NCBI RefSeq assembly: GCF_018130505.1
Contig: NZ_JAFCKH010000003.1
Span: 372,001-436,000 of the forward strand
DNA: 64,000 bases
Direction of reading: 5' to 3'
From: Bradyrhizobium tropiciagri
Lineage (GTDB): Bacteria > Pseudomonadota > Alphaproteobacteria > Rhizobiales > Xanthobacteraceae
In this document: one piece after another, positions 17,902 to 27,271 of the stretch
Position numbering within the stretch: position 1 is the stretch's first letter
Layout of the letters: each line of letters opens with the position of its first letter
Program-made: the position numbers and the translations under genes
Notes under the pieces: generated by a model
Seen by the model: only the letters and a program-made list of their open reading frames with translations
Database searches by the model: none
Told to the model about the DNA's origin: nothing

Positions 17902-17914
17902 CGTGCATTGCACG
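17902..17914. promoter_or_regulatory. 13-base palindrome in the trmL / fbcF intergenic region
   Basis: CGTGCA, one central base, TGCACG. It lies in the 277-base gap between the divergent trmL and Rieske genes and could be an operator for either. No regulator can be named. Confidence 0.3.
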
Positions 17915-18114
17915 CTTGCGAGCCGATAGCGGGCTTGCACTCATCCGGCAAGGGTGCCAATAGAACGATTCTGGACTGCCGTTCCGGCATTTGGGGTGTG
18001 GAATGGTGGTTTTCTGCCGCCGCGGGGGCCGCGGGCGCCGGCAGCCTTTCCTGGGCGCGTTCCCGCGTCTCCGGGGCGGTTTCACCGGCTGCGGATATGA
18101 AAGGGCTTGGAAAC

Positions 18115-18645
18115 GTGACGACAGCGTCTTCGGCGGACCATCCGACACGCCGTGATTTCCTTTTTGTTGCAACCGGGGCCGCTGCTGCGGTTGGCGCCGC
18201 GTCCGTCGTCTGGCCGCTGGTCGCCCAGATGAACCCGGATGCCGCGACGATCGCGGCCGGTGCGCCGATCGAGGTCGATCTGACGCCGATCGCCGAGGGC
18301 CAGGACATCAAGGTCTTCTGGCGCGGCAAGCCGATCTACATCAGCCATCGTACCAAGAAGCAGATCGAAGAGGCGCAGAACGTGCAGCTCTCGAGCCTGC
18401 CCGATCCGCAGCCCGACTCGGCGCGCGTCAAGGCGGGCCACGACCAGTGGCTGGTCGTGATCGGCATCTGCACCCATCTCGGCTGTATCCCGATCGCCCA
18501 CGAGGGCAATTACGACGGCTTCTTCTGCCCCTGCCACGGCTCGCAGTACGACTCCTCCGGTCGTATCCGTCAGGGGCCGGCGCCCGCCAACTTGGCGGTG
18601 CCGCCCTATACCTTCGTTTCCGACACCAAAATCCAGATCGGCTAA
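18115..18645 (+). CDS. fbcF: Rieske iron-sulfur protein of the cytochrome bc1 complex
   Basis: The product is 176 residues from the GTG at 18115 ([15 protein letters not shown]), the start I recall for the B. japonicum protein; an in-frame ATG at 18097 is an alternative. TRRDF followed by an Ala-rich helix (about 15-38) is a twin-arginine-type uncleaved anchor. The 2Fe-2S ligands are in CTHLGC (119-124) and CPCHGS (138-143). It carries electrons from ubiquinol to cytochrome c1 on the periplasmic face. It is followed by the fused cytochrome b/c1 gene with a 71-base gap. Confidence 0.95.
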   Translation: MTTASSADHPTRRDFLFVATGAAAAVGAASVVWPLVAQMNPDAATIAAGAPIEVDLTPIAEGQDIKVFWRGKPIYISHRTKKQIEEAQNVQLSSLPDPQPDSARVKAGHDQWLVVIGICTHLGCIPIAHEGNYDGFFCPCHGSQYDSSGRIRQGPAPANLAVPPYTFVSDTKIQIG

Positions 18646-18716
18646 GTCCCGGAGCTTCCGGGGCTTCGGCTTCCACTTGGACCCATCGCGTCGTTTTTCT
18701 TCTCAGGATCGCATCA

Positions 18717-20789
18717 ATGAGCGGACCATCCGATTATCAACCGAGCAACCCCGCCTTGAAGTGGATCGAACGGCGCCTTCCGATCTTCGGCCTGGTCCAC
18801 TCGTCCTTCGTGGCCTATCCGACGCCGCGCAATCTGAACTACTGGTGGACCTTCGGCGCCATCCTCTCGATGATGCTGGCGCTGCAGATCCTGACCGGCG
18901 TGATCCTGGCGATGCACTACACGCCGCACGCCGACCTCGCCTTCAAGTCGGTTGAGCTGATCGTCCGCGACGTCAATTACGGCTGGCTGCTGCGCAACAT
19001 GCATGCCTGCGGCGCGTCGATGTTCTTCTTCGCGGTCTACATCCACATGTTCCGCGGCCTCTATTACGGGTCGTACAAGGAGCCGCGCGAGGTGCTGTGG
19101 ATCCTCGGTGTCATCATCTACCTCTTGATGATGGCGACCGGCTTCATGGGCTACGTGCTGCCGTGGGGCCAGATGAGCTTCTGGGGCGCCACCGTCATCA
19201 CCAACCTGTTCTCGGCGATCCCTTATTTCGGCGAGAGCATCGTGACGCTGCTGTGGGGCGGCTATTCGGTCGGCAACCCGACGCTGAATCGCTTCTTCTC
19301 GCTGCACTACCTGTTGCCCTTCGTGATCGCCGGCGTCGTCGTGCTGCACGTCTGGGCGCTGCACGTCGCGGGCCAGAACAATCCGGCCGGCGTCGAGGCG
19401 AAGACCGAGAAGGACACGGTGCCGTTCACGCCGTATGCGACGATCAAGGACATGTTCGGCGTGTCCTGCTTCCTGCTGTTCTTTTCCTGGTTCATCTTCT
19501 ACATGCCGAACTATCTCGGCGACGCCGACAACTACATTCCGGCGAACCCGGGCGTGACCCCGGCGCACATCGTGCCCGAATGGTACTACCTGCCGTTCTA
19601 CGCGATCCTGCGCTCGATCCCGAACAAGCTCGCCGGCGTCGTGGCGATGTTCTCGGCGATCATCATCCTGTGCTTCCTGCCCTGGCTCGACAGCGCACGG
19701 ACCCGGTCGTCGAAGTACCGCCCGCTGGCCAAGCAGTTCTTCTGGATCTTCGTCGTGGTCTGCATCGGCCTCGGCTATCTCGGCTCGCAGCCGCCGGAAG
19801 GCATCTACGTGGTCGCCGGCCGCATCCTGACGGTCTGCTACTTCGCCTACTTCCTGATCGTGCTGCCGCTGCTCTCCTACATCGAGACGCCGCGGCCGGT
19901 GCCGAACTCGATCGCCGACGACGTGCTGGCGAAGAGCAAGGGCAAGGCCGCGACGGTGGCGTCGATCATGCTCGCACTCGTGGTCGCCGGCGGCGTGCTG
20001 CTCGGCGGCGCGCAGAGCGCCAAGGCAGAGGAGGGCGGCGACAAGCCGCCAGCCCAGAAGTGGTCGTTCTCCGGGCCTTTCGGTACCTATGATCGCGGTT
20101 CGCTGCAGCGCGGCCTGAAGGTCTACAAGGAAGTCTGCGCGGCCTGCCATGGCCTGTCCTATGTCGCGTTCCGCAACCTTGCCGACCCCGGCGGTCCCGG
20201 CTACTCGGCGGCGCAGGCCTCGGCGTTCGCCTCGGACTACAAGATCAAGGACGGCCCGAACGACCAGGGCGAGATGTTCGAGCGTCCCGGCCGTGCCGCG
20301 GACTACTTCCCCTCGCCGTTCCCGAACGAGCAGGCTGCGCGTGCGGCCAACGGCGGCGCGGCGCCGCCCGACCTGTCGCTGATTGCGAAGGCGCGTTCCT
20401 ACAAGCGCGGCTTCCCGATGTTCCTGGTCGATTTCTTCAGCCAGTACCAGGAGCAGGGTCCGGACTACGTCGACGCGATCCTGCAGGGCTTCGAGGAGAA
20501 GGTGCCGGCCGGCATCACCATCCCGGAGGGCTCGTACTACAACAAGTACTTCCCCGGTCACGCCATCAAGATGCCGAAGCCGCTCTCCGACGGTCAGGTG
20601 ACCTTTGACGACGGTTCGCCGGCCACGGTCGCGCAGTACGCGCATGACGTGACGACGTTCCTGATGTGGGCCGCCGAACCGCACATGGAGGCGCGCAAGC
20701 GGCTCGGTCTGCAGGTGTTCGCGTTCCTGATCATCTTCGCCGGCCTGATGTACTTCACCAAGAAGAAGGTCTGGGCCGACGCGCACTGA
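18717..20789 (+). CDS. fbcH: Cytochrome b / cytochrome c1 fusion
   Basis: The product is 690 residues. Residues 1 to about 425 are cytochrome b with about eight or nine helices, haem-ligand histidines in [17 protein letters not shown] and LHVWALH regions, and the Qo-site PEWYYLP. A hydrophobic helix ending in SAKAEEGG (about 430-450) acts as an internal signal for export of the c1 half. The c1 part has the haem site CAACH at 474-478, an axial-Met candidate in AIKMPKPL and a C-terminal anchor helix. In B. japonicum the precursor is known to be cut into the two cytochromes. AGGA about ten bases before the ATG at 18717 supports the start. A terminator follows. Confidence 0.96.
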   Translation: MSGPSDYQPSNPALKWIERRLPIFGLVHSSFVAYPTPRNLNYWWTFGAILSMMLALQILTGVILAMHYTPHADLAFKSVELIVRDVNYGWLLRNMHACGASMFFFAVYIHMFRGLYYGSYKEPREVLWILGVIIYLLMMATGFMGYVLPWGQMSFWGATVITNLFSAIPYFGESIVTLLWGGYSVGNPTLNRFFSLHYLLPFVIAGVVVLHVWALHVAGQNNPAGVEAKTEKDTVPFTPYATIKDMFGVSCFLLFFSWFIFYMPNYLGDADNYIPANPGVTPAHIVPEWYYLPFYAILRSIPNKLAGVVAMFSAIIILCFLPWLDSARTRSSKYRPLAKQFFWIFVVVCIGLGYLGSQPPEGIYVVAGRILTVCYFAYFLIVLPLLSYIETPRPVPNSIADDVLAKSKGKAATVASIMLALVVAGGVLLGGAQSAKAEEGGDKPPAQKWSFSGPFGTYDRGSLQRGLKVYKEVCAACHGLSYVAFRNLADPGGPGYSAAQASAFASDYKIKDGPNDQGEMFERPGRAADYFPSPFPNEQAARAANGGAAPPDLSLIAKARSYKRGFPMFLVDFFSQYQEQGPDYVDAILQGFEEKVPAGITIPEGSYYNKYFPGHAIKMPKPLSDGQVTFDDGSPATVAQYAHDVTTFLMWAAEPHMEARKRLGLQVFAFLIIFAGLMYFTKKKVWADAH

Positions 20790-20817
20790 CGCGAAGGCGC
20801 GACATCTCGTGAAATTG

Positions 20818-20845
20818 AAAAGCCCCTTCGGGGGCTTTTTGTTTT
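20818..20845 (+). terminator. Rho-independent terminator of fbcFH
   Basis: AAAAGCCCC, loop TTC, GGGGGCTTTT then further T residues. The stem is 8-9 base pairs with a T-rich tail, 28 bases after the fbcH stop codon. Confidence 0.9.
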
Positions 20846-20851
20846 GATGCT

Positions 20852-20930
20852 CGTCATTGCGAGCGCAGCGAAGCAATCCACCTATCCGTTATGCGGAGTC
20901 ATGGATTGCTTCGCTGCGCTCGCAATGACG
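20852..20930. repeat. Inverted-repeat element, family P, copy 1
   Basis: Perfect 29-base arms (20852-20880 and 20902-20930, beginning CGTCATTGCGAGCGCAGCG) around a 21-base centre. It lies between fbcH and the dienelactone hydrolase gene. Related copies are at 25751 and 31238. Confidence 0.9.
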
Positions 20931-21005
20931 GCTGGTGGATTGCTTCCTGGCTGCAGTGCGGACAGAATGCCGGCCAATCGACCGGCAAACCTTGCGGAGG
21001 AACTC

Positions 21006-21680
21006 ATGGGTACCAGCATCAGCTTCAAGCGTCCGGACGGCAAGGATGCCACGGGCTATCTCGCCAACGCTGCGCGCGGCAACGCGCCGGGTGTCGTCGT
21101 GATCCAGGAATGGTGGGGCCTGTCGGACCAGATCAAGGGCCTGTGCGACCGCTTCGCGGTGGCCGGTTTCGATGCGCTGGCGCCCGATCTCTACAAGGGC
21201 AAGGTGGTGCCATATCACGACACCGACGCGGCCGGCAAAGAGATGAACTCGCTCGACTTCATGGACGCCACCACGCAGACGGTGCGCGGCGCCGCGCAGT
21301 ATCTCGCCAAGAACGGCGCCAAGGTCGGCCTGACCGGTTTCTGCCTCGGCGGCGCGGTGACCATCATCGGTTCGGTGCATGTGCCGGAACTGGCCGCGGG
21401 CGTTGTGTTCTACGGCATTCCGCCGGAGCAGGCCGCGAAGCCGGCCGACGTCAAGATCCCGCTGCAGGCGCACTTCGCCAACAAGGACGACTGGTGCACG
21501 CCGGAACTGGTGGGCAGTTTCGAGAAGGCGATGAAGGCCGCCGGCAAGTCGCTCGAACTGTTCCGCTACGACGCCGAGCACGCCTTCGTCAACGAGCAGC
21601 GCCAATCGGTGCACGACCGCGAAGCCGCCGAACTCGCCTGGGGCCGCGCGACGGACTTCTTCAAGAAGCATCTGGGGTAG
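21006..21680 (+). CDS. Dienelactone hydrolase family protein
   Basis: The product is 224 residues from the ATG at 21006 with GGAGGAA upstream; reading upstream would run through the inverted repeat. The nucleophile is C113 in GFCLGG, with Asp near 161 (HFANKDDW) and H192 (DAEHAF) completing the Cys-Asp-His triad of dienelactone hydrolases. The family opens cyclic dienelactones in chlorocatechol breakdown, but many paralogues have other ester substrates. No aromatic-degradation operon adjoins it, so the substrate is open. Cytoplasmic. Confidence 0.85.
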   Translation: MGTSISFKRPDGKDATGYLANAARGNAPGVVVIQEWWGLSDQIKGLCDRFAVAGFDALAPDLYKGKVVPYHDTDAAGKEMNSLDFMDATTQTVRGAAQYLAKNGAKVGLTGFCLGGAVTIIGSVHVPELAAGVVFYGIPPEQAAKPADVKIPLQAHFANKDDWCTPELVGSFEKAMKAAGKSLELFRYDAEHAFVNEQRQSVHDREAAELAWGRATDFFKKHLG

Positions 21681-21699
21681 GGCGGTCGGCCGTCACGCG

Positions 21700-21820
21700 C
21701 GTCGTCCCGGCGAAGGCCGGGACCCATACGCCGCGGCCATCGCAATAGGCACCTTGGCAGTCATCATCTTATGATAACTGCATCCTGTGGTTATGGGTCC
21801 CGGCCTTCGCCGGGACGACG
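21700..21820. repeat. Inverted-repeat element, family A, copy 1
   Basis: Outer arms CGTCGTCCCGGCGAAGGCC and its complement at 21803-21820 flank about 70 variable bases. Each arm itself folds (CCGGC GAA GCCGG). It is at the end of the dienelactone hydrolase gene. Confidence 0.9.
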
Positions 21821-21880
21821 GAGCGTTGGGCTTCTCGTGCCTCACCACGAAACAGGCGCGGTGCGAAGCACGCAGCGCAA

Positions 21881-22036
21881 TCACCTCCAATGATCGCATA
21901 ACGTCACCGCAAGCGTCAGCACCGATACCAGAAACGCGGATCGCGCGAGCATTTTGCTCTTTCGCGCATCGGCTGCAGCCATCTCTGCTTCGTGCGCGCG
22001 GTTGAAGACTTCCTTGTAGCGTTCGTCGTTCGACAT
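21881..22036 (-). CDS. Small hypothetical single-span membrane protein
   Basis: A 51-residue frame starts at 22036 with GGAG six bases upstream. It begins MSNDERYKEVFNRAHEAEMAA, a charged helix, and ends in one hydrophobic segment (about 33-47, FLVSVLTLAVTL). No family recognised. It lies between two inverted-repeat elements, A copy 1 and B copy 1, so it is the only likely gene in that 570-base gap. The support is the ribosome site and amphipathic-plus-membrane layout only. Confidence 0.45.
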   Translation of the reverse strand: MSNDERYKEVFNRAHEAEMAAADARKSKMLARSAFLVSVLTLAVTLCDHWR

Positions 22037-22152
22037 CTCGGGCTCCAGTTGCGTTGGAGCCATGTCGTGCAGGGAAAACGGCGTGGGTAAGGCGCGAGAC
22101 ATCGATCGACACGTTGTGCACCCCGGCGGGGTGATTGTTCCAACCCGCCTCC

Positions 22153-22242
22153 CGTAGCCCGGATGAAGCGAAGCGCAATCCGGGGCAGTCTCAACCGCAA
22201 AGAGACCGGTCCCGGATTGCGCTGCGCTTCATCCGGGCTACG
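22153..22242. repeat. Inverted-repeat element, family B, copy 1
   Basis: Arms beginning CGTAGCCCGGATGAAGCG and the near-exact complement ending CATCCGGGCTACG. It touches the 3' end of the extradiol-dioxygenase-like gene. Confidence 0.9.
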
Positions 22243-22247
22243 CATTC

Positions 22248-23246
22248 TCAATTCTTCTCGCGCACCCCGTCCCACCACGGGCAGGTCCCCGACATCAGCT
22301 TGAAATTGCCTTCCATCACCTGCACCGGCGCGCGGCGGCCTTCAGCGGCGGCGCGCATCCGCATCTCGCGGGCGACGGCGCGGTCCTCCGGCGACAGCCA
22401 GACGCGCTCATGACCCCACAGGCTGGGCCCGTCATGCATCTCGAACGGCGTCCAGTTCGCCGGATCGATCTCGCGGCCGCCCCAGCCGCACTCGACCATG
22501 AAGGACGACGGCGATTTGGCGTAGAACGACGTCATCAGGTCGTTGGTGTGGCGGCCGAGCGTGACGTTGACGCGGTCTTCCTTCTGCGCGACGTCGTAGG
22601 CTTGGCCGACATCGTCGAGCGAGAACAGCTCCACCATCAGATGATGCATGCCGTTCTTGCCGGTCTCGATCAGCGCCAGCGAGTGGTGGCGTGGATTGAC
22701 GTGGAAGAAATAAGCGCGGAACGGCTTTTCGATGTAGTCGCTGAGGCCGAAACCGAGCACGTCGACATAGAAGCTCATGACGGACGCGATGTGCTCGACC
22801 GTCAGCACGGCATGGCCGAGCCCTTGCGGCCCGGTGCGGAAGCCGGAGATCGATCGCCCCGGCTTGAACGGCGTGTCGTCGATCTCGGCGCCATGAAACG
22901 CCTCGAGACGGTTGCCGGCCGGATCGTGGAACGAGATCAGGCCACGCACCCGCCTGGCATCGGCGAGCGTCTGCGGCTCTGATGTCACCGCTACGCCGGC
23001 GCGCTCGAGCCGCGCCGCCAGCGCGTCGAGCGCTGCGGCATCCGCCACCTCCCAGCCGAAGAAGCGCGTGCCTTCGCCCTGCGCACGGTCGATCACGATA
23101 CGTTGCTTGCGATCGTCCATCCGGAAGGCGAGCAGCGAGTTGCCGCGCTCGACCGCCTGCAGCCCGACGAGGCCGGTGCCGAATTGCCGCCAGTCGTCGA
23201 GGGCGTCCGAACCGAACCCGGCATATCCGAGACCCAAAATTGCCAT
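22248..23246 (-). CDS. VOC-family type I extradiol dioxygenase-like protein
   Basis: The product is 332 residues from the ATG at 23246 (MAILGLGYAGFGS) with GGAGAG upstream. Two VOC modules are seen, 1-130 and 140-275. Metal ligands of BphC-type enzymes can be placed at H145 (GLGHAVL), H202 (MHHLMVE) and E252 (FMVECGWGG), with the active-site H233 and Y242 also matching. These enzymes cleave catechols such as 2,3-dihydroxybiphenyl beside the diol. There is no catabolic operon here, so the natural substrate is unknown. The last ~45 residues lie beyond the catalytic fold. Confidence 0.82.
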   Translation of the reverse strand: MAILGLGYAGFGSDALDDWRQFGTGLVGLQAVERGNSLLAFRMDDRKQRIVIDRAQGEGTRFFGWEVADAAALDALAARLERAGVAVTSEPQTLADARRVRGLISFHDPAGNRLEAFHGAEIDDTPFKPGRSISGFRTGPQGLGHAVLTVEHIASVMSFYVDVLGFGLSDYIEKPFRAYFFHVNPRHHSLALIETGKNGMHHLMVELFSLDDVGQAYDVAQKEDRVNVTLGRHTNDLMTSFYAKSPSSFMVECGWGGREIDPANWTPFEMHDGPSLWGHERVWLSPEDRAVAREMRMRAAAEGRRAPVQVMEGNFKLMSGTCPWWDGVREKN

Positions 23247-23377
23247 GCGCGCTCTCCGCCATTGTCTGCTTTTTGGGCGGTCGATCGGCCGCCGTTGGCG
23301 CAAATCCTACGCGGATTCCGGTCCGTTCAAATCCGAAAAAGGGTGTCCCGGAGCGGGGCAGGGGCGTCGCCCCTCCC

Positions 23378-23406
23378 TTGACACGGCCCGCGCCCGGTGG
23401 TGAGTA
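23378..23406 (+). promoter_or_regulatory. Candidate trp promoter, giving a leaderless trpL
   Basis: TTGACA at 23378-23383, a 17-base spacer and TGAGTA at 23401-23406. The trpL ATG is only seven bases past the -10, so transcription would begin at or within a base or two of the start codon. The -10 match is poor; the -35 is perfect. Confidence 0.55.
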
Positions 23407-23412
23407 GCTGCC

Positions 23413-23463
23413 ATGAGCACCGTTGCCAGCCCATCCCGTCGTTGGTGGCCCACCTTCTCATAG
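23413..23463 (+). CDS. trpL: trp operon leader peptide
   Basis: The 16-residue peptide MSTVASPSRRWWPTFS has adjacent Trp codons at 23443-23448. It ends at TAG just as a possible 1:2 hairpin begins (CCACC at 23450-23454 with GGTGG at 23463-23467). GGTGGC at 23463-23468 could instead pair, with one wobble, with GCCATC at 23505-23510, which would break the terminator. This is the layout of transcription attenuation: Trp shortage stalls the ribosome at the Trp codons and favours the antiterminator. A weak GGTGAG precedes the ATG, but the promoter position suggests a leaderless message. Confidence 0.85.
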   Translation: MSTVASPSRRWWPTFS

Positions 23464-23496
23464 GTGGCCGGTGCGTTTTTCAATTCCCAGAAACGT

Positions 23497-23531
23497 CGAA
23501 GGTCGCCATCGCAGTGCGACGGTCTCCTTCG
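23497..23531 (+). terminator. trpL: trp attenuator hairpin
   Basis: CGAAGGTCGC pairs with GCGAC...CCTTCG around the loop CATCGCAGT, followed by TTTGT. It ends 46 bases before the trpE(G) start. Confidence 0.7.
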
Positions 23532-23577
23532 TTTGTCCTGTGTGGCGCTCTCTCGGCAAGTCTCGTAAGAGGATCAC

Positions 23578-25743
23578 ATGAACAGGACAGTCTTCTCCCT
23601 GCCGGCCAAGAGCGAGTATGTGACCAATGGCGGCCTCGCGGTCGCACGCGTGGTCGAGCAGTTCACCGGCGGCGCCAACCGCCTCGACGATCTGATCGCG
23701 CTGCTCGACCGCCGCCGCGGCGTCGTGCTGTCCTCGGGCACCACGGTACCGGGCCGCTACGAGAGTTTTGATCTCGGCTTTGCCGATCCGCCGCTGGTGC
23801 TGGAAACGTCGGGCACCGACTTCTCGCTGCAGGCGCTGAACCCGCGCGGCGAGGTGCTGATCGCCTTCCTCGGCGACGTCTTGCGCGAGCCCTGCGCCGT
23901 GATCACCGAGCGCAGCCCGACCAGGCTCAAAGGCCACATCGTCCGCGGCGCCGCGCCGGTCGAGGAAGACCAGCGCACCCGCCGCGCCAGCGTGATGTCG
24001 CTGGTGCGCGACATGGTGGCGGCGTTCACGTCCAATGCTGATCCGCTGCTCGGCCTGTTCGGCGCCTTCGCCTACGACCTCGTGTTCCAGATCGAGGACA
24101 TCGTGCAGAAGCGCGCCCGCGAGCAAGACCAGCGCGACATCGTGCTCTTCGTGCCGGACCGCCTGCTCGCCTACGACCGCGCCACCGGCCGCGGCGTGGC
24201 GTTGAACTACGAGTTCTCGTGGAAGGGCAAGTCGACCGCGGGCCTGGCGCACGATACCGGCGAAAGCATCTATGCCAGGACCGGGCGGCAGGGCTTTGCC
24301 GACCACGCGCCCGGCGAGTATCAGGCGACCGTCGAGACCGCGCGCGCGGCGTTCGCCCGCGGCGATCTGTTCGAGGCGGTGCCCGGGCAGCTGTTCGCCG
24401 AGCCCTGCGAGCGCTCGCCGGCGGAGGTGTTCCAGCGGCTGTGCCGCATCAACCCGTCGCCCTATGGCGCGCTGATGAATCTCGGCGACGGCGAATTCCT
24501 GGTCTCCGCGTCGCCGGAGATGTTCGTGCGTTCCGACGGCCGCCGGGTCGAGACCTGCCCGATCTCCGGCACCATCGCGCGCGGCACGGACTCGATCGGC
24601 GATGCCGAGCAGATCCGCAAGCTCTTGAACTCGGAGAAGGACGAGTTCGAGCTCAACATGTGCACCGACGTCGACCGCAATGACAAGGCGCGCGTCTGCG
24701 TGCCCGGCACCATCAAGGTGCTGGCGCGGCGGCAGATCGAGACCTACTCGAAGCTGTTTCACACCGTCGACCATGTCGAGGGCATGCTGCGGCCGGGCTT
24801 CGATTCGCTCGATGCGTTCCTGACCCACGCCTGGGCGGTGACGGTGACCGGTGCGCCGAAATTGTGGGCGATGCAGTTCGTCGAGGACCACGAGCGCTCG
24901 CCGCGGCGCTGGTACGCCGGCGCGATAGGCTGCGTGAATTTCGACGGCAGCATCAACACCGGCCTGACCATCCGCACCATCCGGATGAAGGACGGCCTCG
25001 CCGAGGTCCGCGTCGGCGCGACCTGCCTGTTCGATTCCGATCCAGCCGCCGAGGACCGCGAATGCCAGGTCAAGGCTGCGGCGCTGTTCCAGGCGCTGCG
25101 CGGCGATCCGCCGAAGCCGCTGTCGGACTTCGCGCCCGACGCCACCGGCTCCGGCAAGAACGTGCTCTTGATCGACCACGACGACAGCTTCGTGCACATG
25201 CTGGCGGATTACTTCCGCCAGGTCGGCGCCAACGTCACCGTGGTCCGGCACGTCCACGCCCAGGACATGCTGAAGCAGCGCGGCTGGGATCTGCTGGTGC
25301 TGTCGCCCGGCCCCGGGCGGCCGGAGGATTTCGGTATCTCGAAGACCATCGGCACCGCGTTGGAGAAGCAGCTGCCGATCTTTGGCGTCTGCCTCGGCGT
25401 GCAGGCGATCGGCGAATATTTCGGCGGCCAACTCGGCCAGCTGACGCAGCCGGCGCATGGCCGGCCCTCGCGGGTCCAGGTGCGCGGCGGGCGGCTGATG
25501 CAGAACCTGCCGAACGAGATTGTGATCGGCCGCTATCACTCGCTCTTCGTCGAGCGCGACAGCGTGCCCGACGTGCTGACGGTGACGGCGACCACCGAGG
25601 ACGGCGTCGCGATGGTGATCGAGCACAAGACGCTGCCGGTCGCCGGCGTCCAGTTCCACCCGGAATCGCTGATGTCGCTCGGCAACGAGGTGGGGCTGCG
25701 CATCGTGGAGAATGCATTCCGGCTCAATCCGGGAGTGAGTTGA
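23578..25743 (+). CDS. trpE(G): Fused anthranilate synthase TrpE(G)
   Basis: The product is 721 residues. Residues 1 to about 510 are the chorismate-binding TrpE half (CPISGTIARG, LNSEKDEFELNMCTDVDRND, AVTVTGAPK). A linker then leads into a class I glutamine amidotransferase (about 525-715) with nucleophile C605 in GVCLGVQAIG and H694/E696 in FHPES. It makes anthranilate from chorismate and glutamine, the first step to tryptophan. The fusion is typical of rhizobia. AGAGGA lies just before the ATG. Regulation is by the trpL attenuator upstream, with probable feedback by Trp. Confidence 0.96.
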   Translation: MNRTVFSLPAKSEYVTNGGLAVARVVEQFTGGANRLDDLIALLDRRRGVVLSSGTTVPGRYESFDLGFADPPLVLETSGTDFSLQALNPRGEVLIAFLGDVLREPCAVITERSPTRLKGHIVRGAAPVEEDQRTRRASVMSLVRDMVAAFTSNADPLLGLFGAFAYDLVFQIEDIVQKRAREQDQRDIVLFVPDRLLAYDRATGRGVALNYEFSWKGKSTAGLAHDTGESIYARTGRQGFADHAPGEYQATVETARAAFARGDLFEAVPGQLFAEPCERSPAEVFQRLCRINPSPYGALMNLGDGEFLVSASPEMFVRSDGRRVETCPISGTIARGTDSIGDAEQIRKLLNSEKDEFELNMCTDVDRNDKARVCVPGTIKVLARRQIETYSKLFHTVDHVEGMLRPGFDSLDAFLTHAWAVTVTGAPKLWAMQFVEDHERSPRRWYAGAIGCVNFDGSINTGLTIRTIRMKDGLAEVRVGATCLFDSDPAAEDRECQVKAAALFQALRGDPPKPLSDFAPDATGSGKNVLLIDHDDSFVHMLADYFRQVGANVTVVRHVHAQDMLKQRGWDLLVLSPGPGRPEDFGISKTIGTALEKQLPIFGVCLGVQAIGEYFGGQLGQLTQPAHGRPSRVQVRGGRLMQNLPNEIVIGRYHSLFVERDSVPDVLTVTATTEDGVAMVIEHKTLPVAGVQFHPESLMSLGNEVGLRIVENAFRLNPGVS

Positions 25744-25750
25744 TTTGAAC

Positions 25751-25834
25751 CGTCATTGCGAGCGAAGCGAAGCAATTCATTCTTCCGCTTGCGGAGGCAT
25801 GGATCGCTTCGTCGCTTCGCTCCTCGCAATGACG
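25751..25834. repeat. Inverted-repeat element, family P, copy 2
   Basis: Starts CGTCATTGCGAGCGAAGCG and ends in its imperfect complement CTCGCAATGACG. It fills most of the 114-base gap between trpE(G) and apt. Confidence 0.88.
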
Positions 25835-25857
25835 ATGCGGAAAGAAGCGAGATACAC

Positions 25858-26397
25858 ATGACCTTCGACCTGGACATCAAGTCGACCGTTCGCACGATCC
25901 CGGATTACCCCAAGCCGGGCATCCTGTTTCGCGACATCACGACGCTGCTCGCGGATGCCCGCGCGTTCCGCCGTGCGGTCGACGAGCTGGTGCATCCCTG
26001 GGCCGGGTCGAAGGTCGACAAGGTCGCGGGGATCGAGGCGCGCGGCTTCATCCTCGGCGGCGCGGTGGCGCATCAGCTCTCGGCCGGCTTTGTGCCGATC
26101 CGCAAGAAGGGCAAGCTGCCGCACACCACGGTGCGGATCGCCTATTCGCTGGAATACGGCATCGACGAGATGGAGATGCATGCCGACGCCGTGCAGCCCG
26201 GCGAGCGCGTCATCCTGGTCGACGACCTGATCGCGACCGGCGGGACCGCGGAGGGCGCCGTGAAACTGCTCCGCCAGATCGGCGCCAACGTGGTCGCCGC
26301 CTGCTTCATCGTCGACCTGCCCGACCTCGGCGGCGCCGACAAGCTGCGCGCGATGGACGTGCCGGTGCGCACGCTGATGGCGTTCGAGGGGCATTGA
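25858..26397 (+). CDS. apt: Adenine phosphoribosyltransferase
   Basis: The product is 179 residues from the ATG at 25858; the longer open frame runs back into the repeat and is not coding. The PRPP site [14 protein letters not shown] (about 118-131) and the N-terminal [16 protein letters not shown] are diagnostic. It salvages adenine to AMP. Standard length. It is tandem with trpE(G), separated by the inverted repeat, and convergent with the ATPase gene downstream. Confidence 0.95.
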   Translation: MTFDLDIKSTVRTIPDYPKPGILFRDITTLLADARAFRRAVDELVHPWAGSKVDKVAGIEARGFILGGAVAHQLSAGFVPIRKKGKLPHTTVRIAYSLEYGIDEMEMHADAVQPGERVILVDDLIATGGTAEGAVKLLRQIGANVVAACFIVDLPDLGGADKLRAMDVPVRTLMAFEGH

Positions 26398-26420
26398 GGT
26401 TCGCTCCGCTCCCTCCACAC

Positions 26421-26540
26421 GTCGTCCCGGCGAAGGCCGGGACCCGTAACCACAAATGCTGGTTGTGGAGACGCGCTGTGGCCCCAGCCATCGCCAAACA
26501 TGTAGCGGTGGTTATGGGTCCCGGCCTTCGCCGGGACGAC
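26421..26540. repeat. Inverted-repeat element, family A, copy 2
   Basis: GTCGTCCCGGCGAAGGCCGG to the complement ending CGGGACGAC. It fills the convergent gap between apt and the ATPase gene and could serve as a two-way terminator. Confidence 0.9.
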
Positions 26541-26545
26541 AGTCA

Positions 26546-27211
26546 CTACCTTTGCGGCACCGTGCTCAGTTCGAGATCGCGGAACATGGTGTAGTTCCGC
26601 CGGATCCACTGATGCAGCTCGGTCGATGAATCCTTCTCCTGCCGCAGGTAGCCGGTGAAGGAGAAGTTCAGCCGGTCGATATAGGTCTTCAGGAACACCG
26701 GCAGCGCGCGCAGCGCCAGGATGCGGCTGCGGGTCATCGCCGGCGGCAACTCGCCGCGCACCACGAACTCGTTGTCGATGACGACGAGCGCATTCGCCGG
26801 CACCATGTCGTAGAGCATCTGGAAGCTGCGCACCGAGACGCGGTCGGTATCGGCCACGAACAGCACGATCGGCGCGACGCGGCGGCGCAGGGCCTCCTTC
26901 ATCAGTCCGATCTCGTTGCTCATTTTGAAGAATTCGTCGAAGGCGTGGTAGCCGAGGTCGATCACCTTGGCGACGCCGTCATTGACGATGACCCGGTCCA
27001 TCAGCTGCATCTTGCCGTAGGTGTCGATCACGTCGGCGGTTTCGGTGACCCGCGGCAGGTAGTCGAGCAGCGACGGCTCCTTCAGGTTGACGTCGAAGCA
27101 GGCCACGTCGCCGTTCTTGAGCAGCAGGAATTCGGCCAGCAACCGCGCGGTCAGGGTCTTGCCGACCTGCGGGCGGGGCGAGCAGATGATGTAGACGGGC
27201 GTGGATGACAT
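26546..27211 (-). CDS. ParA/MinD-like ATPase, degenerate signature lysine
   Basis: The product is 221 residues and resembles SIMIBI-class ATPases. The P-loop reads PRPQVGKTLTARLLAEF at about 12-28: the catalytic GKT is kept but the signature lysine of KGGxGKT is Arg. A Walker A'-like DVNLKEPSLLDYLP follows near 40-53. No membrane-targeting helix is obvious. The gene follows a second ATPase of the same class by 60 bases on the same strand, so they probably act together. Cargo and function unknown. Confidence 0.7.
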   Translation of the reverse strand: MSSTPVYIICSPRPQVGKTLTARLLAEFLLLKNGDVACFDVNLKEPSLLDYLPRVTETADVIDTYGKMQLMDRVIVNDGVAKVIDLGYHAFDEFFKMSNEIGLMKEALRRRVAPIVLFVADTDRVSVRSFQMLYDMVPANALVVIDNEFVVRGELPPAMTRSRILALRALPVFLKTYIDRLNFSFTGYLRQEKDSSTELHQWIRRNYTMFRDLELSTVPQR

Positions 27212-27271
27212 CGCCCGCTATATCAGTCCAAATTTTCCCCTAATCCAGCCCCATTGCGGGCGGGGATACGA

